DNA of 64,000 nt from Phocoenobacter uteri (GTDB lineage: Bacteria > Pseudomonadota > Gammaproteobacteria > Enterobacterales > Pasteurellaceae), in assembly GCF_900454895.1 (NCBI RefSeq), contig NZ_UGTA01000001.1:1488001-1552000 (forward strand), given 5' to 3'. How positions within the stretch are numbered: position 1 is the stretch's first letter; each line of letters begins with the position of its first letter. Shown here in pieces: positions 52,026 to 60,327 of this stretch. Both the position numbers and the translations under genes were made by a program. The notes beneath the pieces were generated by a model that worked only from the letters and a program-made list of their open reading frames with translations, had not been told where the DNA came from and did not search any database.

Positions 52026-53219
52026 TCAGACTAATTTACTAAGAATAATCTCTGCATTTCCATCACTTTGATTATTCAATATAGGATTTAATAATTCATT
52101 CACCAGTAATCGCTCTTTCTTATAAAAATCGCTATTTAATAACTTCAAGATATCAATCATAAAATCCTGCATACATTCAGGCTTAGGTCCAGGTGTATAT
52201 TTATAATAATCTATTGAAAAACCAACATATTTCTCATAAACATCAATATCATAAGGTAGAAACAAAACTGGTTTTTCAGTCATTAAAAAATCGATATATA
52301 TACTTGAATAATCTGTTATCAATAAATCAAAACTAAATAGTAATTCGTTAATATCTGGTAACTCATTCGAATCTAATATAGAAATATTAGTTAGCGTCAA
52401 AAGACTGTTAATTTCTTGATCATCAAAGCATGGGTGCAATCTTAAATGTATCTTAATTTTATTGTCTAATAAAAAATCATTTAAAATATTCAAATCTAAA
52501 TCTTTAAAAGGGCACAACTCTGTATCACCATAAGGTCTCCAAGTCGGTGCATACAAAATATGTTTATATCCAGATTCTAAATATTTTTTCTCTAACTCTA
52601 ATTGATTGAAATGCAACCTTACATCATTCCTCGACTGCCCTGAAAGTAATATTTGGTTATTTTTTAAATGAAGGCTATTCTGCCACGTTTTATGAAACAC
52701 ATCAGATACTGAAAAAAAATAACTAAAATTATATTTTATGATCGAATAATATACTTTTTTAAAAAGGAAAATATTCTCTTCAAGTAAACCAATATTTTTT
52801 AAAGGTGAGCCATGCCCTAAATGAAAAACATTACGACGAAACTTATGAAAGCATCCCCCAATTGGTGTTTCAAAGGAAGAAGTAATCCAAGTTTTTGCAC
52901 TTAAAATATATAATTTATTTTTTAACCCTTTTGAGCTAATAAAATAATTTCCATATTGAGCAATTAGCTTGTTACGCAACGAATCATCATCAATTACAAA
53001 AGATGTTTCAAACTCCTTTTTATATTTTATAAAATATAAAAATAAATACTTTGAGTTATGAGAGAACTGCATATTATACTGAGAATTAAAGATAATCCTC
53101 TTTTGCTTCCTCATCCAAAAAATACTTAAAATAGAAAAAGGTAACCCAACTAAAAATATAAAAAGTCTTATTTTTGAGTATTTAATTGGATTAGTTATTC
53201 TTTTAAATAAGATTCTCAT
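52026..53219 (-). CDS. CDP-glycerol glycerophosphotransferase family protein (third copy)
   Basis: A 397-residue enzyme of the TagB/TagF family that adds glycerol phosphate from CDP-glycerol to a growing polymer. The family motifs are HLGHGSPLKNIGL (first conserved histidine), ILYAPTWRPYG and LLITDYSSIYIDFLMTEKP, with a histidine in IHLRLHPCFDD between them. The start at ATG 53219 overlaps the upstream stop by 17 bases; the frame is open to 53264, which would overlap more. The coding sequence is notably AT-rich. Whether it acts as primer, primase or polymerase cannot be told. Confidence 0.85.
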   Translation of the reverse strand: MRILFKRITNPIKYSKIRLFIFLVGLPFSILSIFWMRKQKRIIFNSQYNMQFSHNSKYLFLYFIKYKKEFETSFVIDDDSLRNKLIAQYGNYFISSKGLKNKLYILSAKTWITSSFETPIGGCFHKFRRNVFHLGHGSPLKNIGLLEENIFLFKKVYYSIIKYNFSYFFSVSDVFHKTWQNSLHLKNNQILLSGQSRNDVRLHFNQLELEKKYLESGYKHILYAPTWRPYGDTELCPFKDLDLNILNDFLLDNKIKIHLRLHPCFDDQEINSLLTLTNISILDSNELPDINELLFSFDLLITDYSSIYIDFLMTEKPVLFLPYDIDVYEKYVGFSIDYYKYTPGPKPECMQDFMIDILKLLNSDFYKKERLLVNELLNPILNNQSDGNAEIILSKLV

Positions 53220-54579
53220 CAACTCTTTTTTTATTATTCTCAATTTCTCTATCTCTAAGATCACAAAGTTGACAAATTGTCTCTATAAACATTTTTGTAC
53301 TCTGCTTATTTGCATAATCAAAATCACCGAGAAAATATTTTTTAATTTCATTACGTTGCTGCTTCACCGTATCAGCACGAAGCTCTTCTTTTATAATCTT
53401 AATTAAGTTTGGCATATCCGTCGTTTTAATAAGCCTTGTTGCTTCCACAATTTTAGGTTTATCAATCCTCACACCATCAAGATGCTCAAATGTATCCGTC
53501 ATTAACATAGGTTTATCAACAATCAAATAATCTACCGCAACCGCTGAATTATCAAAAATCGCTAAATCAATATGTTCATAAAGAGAATTTATATCCTCGC
53601 AAGTCGCAACTGTTGCTTTATGGCTATTTTTTAACTTATCTAAAATTCTTTGATTGATTTTATCTATATCCTTAAGACGACTTCCTGTTGTTGGATGAGG
53701 TTTGTATATCAGATAAAGATCTGGTTGTTCTAAAATCATATTTACAAGATCCACACCAAAATCGCCCAAAGAGCTATAATTCATCGTTTCATGTGTCCCT
53801 TCCCAAGTAGGTGCATATAACACGACTTTTCTTGGAACTGATTTTTCTTTATTACGACTACTTGGTTCTGGAAGATTTGTTACAAATTGCTCAATCTTCT
53901 CAATATGATCTAATTGAGGTCGTCCAATTTGGATAAATTTACTCATATCTTTATTTATCAAATTATTCTCATACCTTTCATACGCAAGAGGACCAACAAC
54001 AAACACATAGTCATATGCTTTAGATTGATTCGTAATCGTTGATAATTTATCACTCTCTCCATGATTGATATGAATATGTAACGCATCATTCACAATCAAT
54101 GACTGGAAATTTTTATTGCCATGATTTACATATAAAATACATTTAAAATGCCCATTTTGATAAACACTCAGCACATCATCAATGGTACGACAATAGCAAA
54201 CTGAAAAATCCGTATTCTGTCTCAAAACATCAAAAACATCTGCAAAACGTGTAATAAATGTTACTTTTTTGAATTTTTCTAACTCTTTAAGAACAGCTAA
54301 CCATTGCTTTACTTGATATAATTGAGCAACGTTACCACTAAAATAAACCGCAATCTCATCATGGCAATTCACATTAGCAAAACAGCCATCAAAAATATTC
54401 CCTGCCGATTTTGTTACTTTGAATTCTGATTTTGGTTTTACACTTTCTTTTACTGGCATTTTTAATTTCTCTACTTTCTCACTCTTCTCTATTTTCTTCA
54501 CTCTAGACTGACCCAGTACATACTTGTTGTACACACGAATAGGATGTCTAATCAGCGTTATTACTTTTTTTACTATCAC
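53203..54579 (-). CDS. CDP-glycerol glycerophosphotransferase family protein (second copy, variant)
   Basis: A 458-residue TagB-like protein with a lysine-rich N-terminal region of about 60 residues. Motifs: LHIHINHGESDKLST (conserved histidine), KVVLYAPTWEGTHETMNYS and LIYKPHPTTGSRLKD. The last motif is LAIFDNSAVAVDYLIVDKPM; other members have DYSS where this one has DNSA, so the donor-binding loop differs. The change may mean another donor or a different role, for example a primase-like step. It is co-transcribed, with the next gene overlapping its end. Confidence 0.8.
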   Translation of the reverse strand: MIVKKVITLIRHPIRVYNKYVLGQSRVKKIEKSEKVEKLKMPVKESVKPKSEFKVTKSAGNIFDGCFANVNCHDEIAVYFSGNVAQLYQVKQWLAVLKELEKFKKVTFITRFADVFDVLRQNTDFSVCYCRTIDDVLSVYQNGHFKCILYVNHGNKNFQSLIVNDALHIHINHGESDKLSTITNQSKAYDYVFVVGPLAYERYENNLINKDMSKFIQIGRPQLDHIEKIEQFVTNLPEPSSRNKEKSVPRKVVLYAPTWEGTHETMNYSSLGDFGVDLVNMILEQPDLYLIYKPHPTTGSRLKDIDKINQRILDKLKNSHKATVATCEDINSLYEHIDLAIFDNSAVAVDYLIVDKPMLMTDTFEHLDGVRIDKPKIVEATRLIKTTDMPNLIKIIKEELRADTVKQQRNEIKKYFLGDFDYANKQSTKMFIETICQLCDLRDREIENNKKRVDENLI

Positions 54580-54629
54580 ATAGCACTCCTAAAACTATAT
54601 AAAAAACAGACATTCATACTTTAAAAATA

Positions 54630-55961
54630 CTATGCCTTTTCTTCTTGAAATTTAGATATAACTTTATTTATCTCTTTCATCTCATCACAAGAGAGGATAT
54701 CAGAACACGTTTTCTGTCTTCTTATCATTACAACAAATTCTGATATTTCATAATGTAATCCATCCCCAACAAAGTCATAAAATAACTCTATTTCTTTATG
54801 TGTATTTTCAAAACGAATAAAGAATTTCTTAGTTAACCACCACGGTGCAGGAATATAAATATACCCCTTCGTTCCTGAAATAACTGCACAACCTTCCTGC
54901 TTCATCCCAATACCAACAGTTGATATAGCTATATTGCCATTCTCATGCGTTGTCACAATTCTATTTGCTATATCAACTTTATCCTCCATTATTGGATAAA
55001 AAGAGATATCTTTTACATTACCTAAAACTTTTGTTGCTAAAAGCAAAGGATAGCTAGCTAATTCATTGGTTGCACCACCAAAATCACAATCATATTCTCT
55101 GGCATTTTTATCATCAACTAACTTGGTGAATGTTGCTCTAACTTCTAATATATCGCCAATAATACCTGATTCTAATTCTGATAATAATTGAGAAAAAGCG
55201 GGTAAAAATGCGGTTTTTATAGCTTCCATAAATACAACATTTTGTTGCTCAGCTAAAATAATCAGTTCTTCTAACTCACATTTATTTAAAGTAACAGGCT
55301 TTTCACAAAGGACGTGTTTATTGCTCAGAATACATTTTTTTGCATATTCAAAATGCGTTTGATGAGGAGAGGCTATGTAGACGGCATCAATGCCAGAATT
55401 TAGAAATTTATCAATATCATCAAATCCATAACTAATGCCATTCCTTGTTATAAAATCATTCACATTTTGAATATTTCTAGAAAAAGCACTTTTGACAATA
55501 ACATTACAATGTTCATCAATGGAGGAAACAAAACGATTAGCAATACGACCAGTTCCAATAACACCGATATTTATCTCATTTAAGTCTTGGCGAAGCTGGG
55601 TGCTAGAAATGCGAGGGGTTCTGGGTAAATATATCACTTCGCAGAAATCTTTTAAGTAATCAAAATGACCTTTCCAATCATCCCCTATCACAAACACATC
55701 AACATTCAACTCTTGAATATCTTTTGGCTTCTGATCTTTATCATATTCGATAATTACTTCATCAACGAAGGGCAGATTTTGAATTGTTTTAACCCTTTCT
55801 TCTAAAGAATTAACTACGTTAAACTTCCCCCGCTCTCGATCATATAATTCACTCGTTACCCCAACAATCAACTTATCTCCAAATGCTTTCGCTCTTTTTA
55901 GAAGATTTATATGTCCTTGATGGAATAAATCAAAAGAACCATAAGTAATAACTGTTTTCAT
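54630..55961 (-). CDS. Fusion of TagD-type cytidylyltransferase and Gfo/Idh/MocA oxidoreductase
   Basis: A 443-residue bifunctional protein. Residues 1-127 match glycerol-3-phosphate cytidylyltransferase TagD almost end to end: GSFDLFHQGHINLLKRA with the HxGH motif at 14-17, VIGDDWKGHF, and RTPRISST at 114-121. These residues would make CDP-glycerol from CTP and glycerol 3-phosphate. From residue 130 a Rossmann domain begins (IGVIGTGRIANRF), followed by HVLCEKPVTLNKCELEEL, the Gfo/Idh/MocA signature. So the second half is a NAD(P)-dependent sugar or polyol oxidoreductase. The junction has almost no linker and no stop or frameshift is visible. The oxidoreductase may supply or alter the alcohol moiety. 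Confidence 0.88.
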   Translation of the reverse strand: MKTVITYGSFDLFHQGHINLLKRAKAFGDKLIVGVTSELYDRERGKFNVVNSLEERVKTIQNLPFVDEVIIEYDKDQKPKDIQELNVDVFVIGDDWKGHFDYLKDFCEVIYLPRTPRISSTQLRQDLNEINIGVIGTGRIANRFVSSIDEHCNVIVKSAFSRNIQNVNDFITRNGISYGFDDIDKFLNSGIDAVYIASPHQTHFEYAKKCILSNKHVLCEKPVTLNKCELEELIILAEQQNVVFMEAIKTAFLPAFSQLLSELESGIIGDILEVRATFTKLVDDKNAREYDCDFGGATNELASYPLLLATKVLGNVKDISFYPIMEDKVDIANRIVTTHENGNIAISTVGIGMKQEGCAVISGTKGYIYIPAPWWLTKKFFIRFENTHKEIELFYDFVGDGLHYEISEFVVMIRRQKTCSDILSCDEMKEINKVISKFQEEKA

Positions 55962-56000
55962 TCTTTATTCCTTACTTTTAATGATAACTTAAATACAACA

Positions 56001-57218
56001 TCAGTATTTAATTTTTTCTAATACTCTCAAACTAGAATCTCCATCTTCATAAGGATTATATCTTTTATTAAAATACGTAAAATCAATATTGTTTGATTGA
56101 ATATCATTCAGTGCATCAATCAAATCCTTCTCTTTATGACATATCTTACCGGGAATATCTTTATTCAAATCCAGATATATGCCTCTCACCTCTTGTGAAT
56201 ATTCTTCTTTATCATACATATAAAGAAAAATCGGTTTTTCTAATAACAAATAATCAAACATTAAACTTGAATAATCGGTTATCAAAATGTCTGACACCAG
56301 CATTAACTCATTGATATTACCATACCTGCTTACATCAATAAAATGCCGATCGCCAGAATCCGCTTTCGTAAAATAATGACCTCTGAATAAAACAACATAA
56401 TCATTATTTTTCACAAACTTCAAAAACGCCTCTGTACTAAGCTTATTTTCTGCTAAAAAACCTTCTTTCTTATCGTACTTGTTATCTCTAAAAGTCGGTG
56501 CATACAAAATAATCTTCTTATCCAAATCTAAGCCTAATTTTTTCTTTAAATTAAGAATCCACGTCTTATCTTGCTTACGAACAACAAGCTCATCATTACG
56601 AGGATAACCTAATTCTAAAATTTGCTCGTCGCTAATTAAAAATGCACTTTTCAAACAAGCAGTTACGTGTGGACTAGGAGAAACAAAATATTTGCATTTC
56701 TTCGCTTCCAAAGAATATGCATAACGAATCCCCTTTAAACTCGTTGTTGGTTGATTATCACAAGTTAAATCATAGCCTAACTTTTTCAACGGTGTACCAT
56801 GCCAACATTGGATAATACGCTGATTCGGTTTTCCTTTTAATAAAAAAGGAGTACGGCTATTGAAAATTAAGTATTGGCACTCAGATAATGCTTTAAAATA
56901 AGCTGGTGAATTTCTCACAACACATACCGTATTTTTATGAGTAAAAAGCTCCTTAAAATTCACATTATCCATAGAATTTACAGCCCAAATACAAATAGCG
57001 GAGGGATCTTCTTTTCTTACTCTATCATAGATAGCACGAGGGGAATCTGAGGCACTTCTTCCCTGAAAACTCTCAAAGAAAAAGCTATTTGGCTTTATGA
57101 CTTCTCTATACTTGACGCTAAACCATATCCGAGAAATCACTGTATAGCCACATTTAGCTATATAATCCAATAATGGATATCTTGATAAAAATTTTTTTAT
57201 CGACTTTTTAAAACTCAT
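56001..57218 (-). CDS. CDP-glycerol glycerophosphotransferase family protein (first copy)
   Basis: A 405-residue TagB/TagF-family enzyme with all motifs in canonical form: IIQCWHGTPLKKLGYDL, KIILYAPTFRDNKYDKK, FRGHYF with its histidine, and LITDYSSLMFDYLLLEKPIF. An amphipathic N-terminal helix (FKKSIKKFLSRYPLL) could attach it to the membrane, as in TagF. It is the first gene of the ten-gene operon; a promoter-like sequence lies 103 bases upstream. Probable glycerol-phosphate polymerase or primase. Confidence 0.88.
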   Translation of the reverse strand: MSFKKSIKKFLSRYPLLDYIAKCGYTVISRIWFSVKYREVIKPNSFFFESFQGRSASDSPRAIYDRVRKEDPSAICIWAVNSMDNVNFKELFTHKNTVCVVRNSPAYFKALSECQYLIFNSRTPFLLKGKPNQRIIQCWHGTPLKKLGYDLTCDNQPTTSLKGIRYAYSLEAKKCKYFVSPSPHVTACLKSAFLISDEQILELGYPRNDELVVRKQDKTWILNLKKKLGLDLDKKIILYAPTFRDNKYDKKEGFLAENKLSTEAFLKFVKNNDYVVLFRGHYFTKADSGDRHFIDVSRYGNINELMLVSDILITDYSSLMFDYLLLEKPIFLYMYDKEEYSQEVRGIYLDLNKDIPGKICHKEKDLIDALNDIQSNNIDFTYFNKRYNPYEDGDSSLRVLEKIKY

Positions 57219-57320
57219 CTATTATCTCTTTATTTTTCAACTGCTTATTTTAGGCTCCCAATCATCCAAGTACTTAAAATCAGTATTTTTTCCATTTTTA
57301 TAATAATAAGGAACACCAAG

Positions 57321-57350
57321 ATTGTACTATTTTTAGACAAACAATACCAA
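57321..57350 (-). promoter_or_regulatory. Putative promoter of the surface-polymer operon
   Basis: On the minus strand TTGGTA (57350-57345) and TACAAT (57326-57321) are spaced by 18 bases, a fair sigma-70 promoter. It is 103 bases before the start of the first gene. No JUMPStart element is seen. Confidence 0.35.
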
Positions 57351-57371
57351 CGATTATTTATAAAACAAAAG

Positions 57372-57425
57372 AAGCGGTCACTTTTTTTCAACTTTTTGCA
57401 AATTCTTGAAAAAAAGTGACCGCTT
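57372..57425. terminator. Perfect 20-bp inverted uptake-signal pair, terminator
   Basis: Bases 57372-57391 (starting AAGCGGTCAC) are the exact reverse complement of 57406-57425 (ending GTGACCGCTT), with a 14-base loop containing TTTGCAAA. It lies 20 bases after the stop of the minus-strand HTH-2TM gene and before the start of the polymer operon. Confidence 0.85.
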
Positions 57426-57444
57426 ACTTATAAAATAAAAACTA

Positions 57445-57939
57445 TTATTTTTTATTCAAATATTTTTCTAACTGACGTTTTTCCCACTCAATGCCTAATG
57501 GTGGAAGCCAATCAAATGTTTTTAATCCCTTAATAATTAAAGCTATTCCCCAACCAAGAAATACCCATTGAATCCACCAAGTTTCAGGTGTTGTAATAAT
57601 ATTGATAATAAATAATCCTGTTATTACCACAGCAAATACAAAAAGTTTAATATAAAACGCTTTAATATTGCGTATTTTTTGATAAGCGAGTTTTTCATTT
57701 TCTGTTAATGTTAAAGTGCTCGATTCATTTAGAGATGTAGTCGTTGAATTATTCATAGTTAAAGCCTCATTCAAAGTTTTAAAATCAACTTCAAAGACTG
57801 CTGCTAATGATTTTACTGATTCGACACTTGGCTTTTGTCCATTTTCAATACGCTGAATAGTACGAGTACTTAAACCGCTCATTTCAGATAATAATTGTTG
57901 TGACCAGCCTTTTTCTAATCTTAATTTTTGTATAATCAT
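57445..57939 (-). CDS. XRE-family HTH protein with C-terminal 2TM domain
   Basis: A 164-residue protein with an N-terminal XRE helix-turn-helix (LRLEKGWSQQLLSEMSGLST then RTIQRIENGQKPS, residues 5-40), a serine/threonine-rich linker, and two closely spaced membrane helices (about 95-115 and 120-140) of the 2TM domain type. This makes a membrane-tethered DNA-binding protein. The ribosome site AAAGGAAGTC precedes the start. It is upstream of the polymer operon but separated by the terminator above; whether it controls that operon is unknown. Confidence 0.88.
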   Translation of the reverse strand: MIIQKLRLEKGWSQQLLSEMSGLSTRTIQRIENGQKPSVESVKSLAAVFEVDFKTLNEALTMNNSTTTSLNESSTLTLTENEKLAYQKIRNIKAFYIKLFVFAVVITGLFIINIITTPETWWIQWVFLGWGIALIIKGLKTFDWLPPLGIEWEKRQLEKYLNKK

Positions 57940-58076
57940 TGATGACTTCCTTTAAAGTTTAAATAGGCTTTTATTCTAACTATAAATATTTAAAAAAGTG
58001 ACGACAGCAAGGTGACGTAATACTGACAGATAAGTATATTTACTTATAAATCAAGCAGTTGAATTATATTATTTTT

Positions 58077-58188
58077 GTAGGGATTTAATGAGCGTAAGCG
58101 AATGGAATATTTTCCCGTTAATATTTGAAAGAACGGGAGCAATAACGGGCGGATATACGCAAACTACCTTTGCTAATACCGCCCCTAC
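58077..58188. repeat. 112-bp GTAGGG-ended element, possible small mobile repeat
   Basis: The stretch begins GTAGGGATTT and ends ACCGCCCCTAC, so the ends are short imperfect inverted repeats. Inside is a CCCGTT...AACGGG stem (58114-58119 with 58132-58137). It lies directly after htpG. Its right end resembles the sequence after prlC near 6814-6829. No open frame. Confidence 0.4.
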
Positions 58189-58194
58189 ATAACA

Positions 58195-60081
58195 TTAAAC
58201 ACTCAACAATTTATTCATTCGTTTAATAAATGACGTTGGATCTTCTAACGTACCTTGTTCTGCAAACAGGGCTTGTTCTAATAATAACTCAATCCATTCA
58301 TTAAACTGTGCTTCATCGGCAATGTCTGCAATATGTTTAACCATTGTGTGATCAGGGTTTAGCTCAAAAGTATATTTTACTTCTGGGGCTTTTTGTCCCA
58401 TTGCGACAAAAAGTTTCGCCATTTGCGTCCCCATTTCATCAGAATTTGTTGAAACAACTGCTGGTGTGTCGGTTAAGCGGTGGGTTAATACCACATCTTT
58501 TACACGATCGCCTAAATAAGTTTTTGCTCTTTCTAAGAATGAACCAAACTCTTCTTGTTGGGCTTTTTGTTGTGCTTCGTCTTCTTTATCTGCTAAGTCG
58601 CCTAAGTCTAAATCAGATTTGGTAATGCTTTGTAATGGTTTATCTTGGAACTCGGTTAAGTAGCTGATTAACCATTCATCAATGCGATCGGAAAGCAGTA
58701 ACACCTCAATGCCTTTTTTGTTAAATAGCTCTAAGTGTGGGCTATTTTTTGCGGCTTGGTAGCTGTCGGCAGTTAAGAAGTAAATCGCTTTTTGTCCTTC
58801 TTTCATTCGTTCAATATAGTCAGCAAGAGCAATATTTTGTACGCTACTGTCAGAATGGGTTGAAGCAAAACGCAATAATTCAGCAACTTTTTCTTTGTTT
58901 GCTTGATCTTCGCCGACACCTTCTTTTAACACTAAACCAAATTCATTCCAGAACGTTTGATATTGCTCTTTGTCGTCTTTCGCTAATTTTGAAAGCATTT
59001 GCAAAGTGCGTTTAGTTAGAGCGTTACGTAATGCTGTGGTGGTTTTGTTATCTTGTAAAATTTCACGAGACACGTTTAATGGTAAGTCGTTTGAATCTAA
59101 TAAACCACGCATAAAACGTAAGTAATTTGGCATAAAGACTTCTGCATCGTCCATAATAAATACGCGTTGAACATAAAGTTTTAAGCCGTGTTTTTGATCA
59201 CGTTGGAATAAATCAAACGGTGCTTTTGAAGGGACATAAAGCAAGCTAGTATATTCTTGTTTACCTTCCACTTTGTTGTGTGACCAAGTCAAAGGCTCGG
59301 CAAAGTCGTGGCTGATATGTTTGTAAAATTCTTTATATTCTTCATCAGACACATCGCTTTTTGCTCGTGTCCATAAGGCTTGGGCCTTGTTGATTTTTTC
59401 CCATTTAGTGCCTTTTTCGTTGCCTTCATCATCAAAATCTTTGGCTTGAATTTCAACAGGTAAACCGATGTGATCTGAATATTTGCTGATAATACTACGT
59501 AAACGCCATTCGTTTAAAAATTCTTTTTCTTCTTCACGTAGGTGTAAAATCACATCTGTTCCACGTGTTGGTTTTTCTAAATCGGCAACGGTGTAATCAC
59601 CTTCGCCTGCTGATTCCCAAATCACCCCTTGTTCAGCGGTTAAGCCTGCTGCACGGGTTTTTACGGTGACTTTATCCGCCACGATAAAGGCAGAATAGAA
59701 CCCAACCCCAAATTGTCCGATAAGTTGGCTATCTTTCGCTTGGTCTGTGCCAAGTGAATTTAAAAATTCTTTGGTGCCTGATTTTGCGATTGTCCCTAAG
59801 TGTTCAATCACTTGCTCACGGCTCATACCGATTCCGTTATCGCTAATAGTGATGGTATTTAAGGTTTCATCAACGCTAACACGCACACGCAATTCACCGT
59901 CATTTTCATAAAGTGAGGTATCAGAAAGGGCTTTAAAACGCAGTTTGTCCGCTGCGTCCGATGCATTTGAAATTAACTCACGCAAAAATATTTCTTTATT
60001 TGAATAAAGTGAGTGAATCATTAGTTGTAATAGTTGTTTGACTTCTGATTGAAATCCACGCGTTTCTTGATTAGTACTCAT
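58195..60081 (-). CDS. htpG: HtpG, bacterial Hsp90 chaperone
   Basis: ATP-dependent chaperone of 628 residues. GHKL ATPase motifs: LRELISNASDAADKLRF, ITISDNGIGMS, GQFGVGFYSAFIVADKV and GTDVILHL. The middle domain has RVFIMDDAEVFMPNYLRF and GLLDSNDLPLNVSREILQ, followed by the C-terminal dimer domain. Length is normal. The start at 60081 has GAGGATAAC before it. No obvious heat-shock promoter was assigned. Confidence 0.98.
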   Translation of the reverse strand: MSTNQETRGFQSEVKQLLQLMIHSLYSNKEIFLRELISNASDAADKLRFKALSDTSLYENDGELRVRVSVDETLNTITISDNGIGMSREQVIEHLGTIAKSGTKEFLNSLGTDQAKDSQLIGQFGVGFYSAFIVADKVTVKTRAAGLTAEQGVIWESAGEGDYTVADLEKPTRGTDVILHLREEEKEFLNEWRLRSIISKYSDHIGLPVEIQAKDFDDEGNEKGTKWEKINKAQALWTRAKSDVSDEEYKEFYKHISHDFAEPLTWSHNKVEGKQEYTSLLYVPSKAPFDLFQRDQKHGLKLYVQRVFIMDDAEVFMPNYLRFMRGLLDSNDLPLNVSREILQDNKTTTALRNALTKRTLQMLSKLAKDDKEQYQTFWNEFGLVLKEGVGEDQANKEKVAELLRFASTHSDSSVQNIALADYIERMKEGQKAIYFLTADSYQAAKNSPHLELFNKKGIEVLLLSDRIDEWLISYLTEFQDKPLQSITKSDLDLGDLADKEDEAQQKAQQEEFGSFLERAKTYLGDRVKDVVLTHRLTDTPAVVSTNSDEMGTQMAKLFVAMGQKAPEVKYTFELNPDHTMVKHIADIADEAQFNEWIELLLEQALFAEQGTLEDPTSFIKRMNKLLSV

Positions 60082-60327
60082 TGTTATCCTCTTCTATTAT
60101 TTTTGAAACTCTATTTGAAAAAATTTGTAAAAAATTAAAAAAATATGACCGCTTAGGCTTGGGTAAATGGGGGCGATAGCGATGGTTTCAAGTCTATTTT
60201 TAGAAATTTTATAAAAAACGAAGAAAGAATAAAAATTAGACAAATGTCACAATTCTGTAACAAACTTGTTTTAATTATCCTGAATTTTTTATAGGATCAA
60301 GACCTATCGTTATATTAAGGAGGCGTT

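Noticed and set aside
52026..57218. Recent transfer of the teichoic-acid-like genes directly from a Gram-positive
   Set aside because: The genes share the AT-rich composition of the region, and TagF-like enzymes are already known from other Gram-negative surface-polymer loci. Nothing in the sequence proves a recent Gram-positive source.
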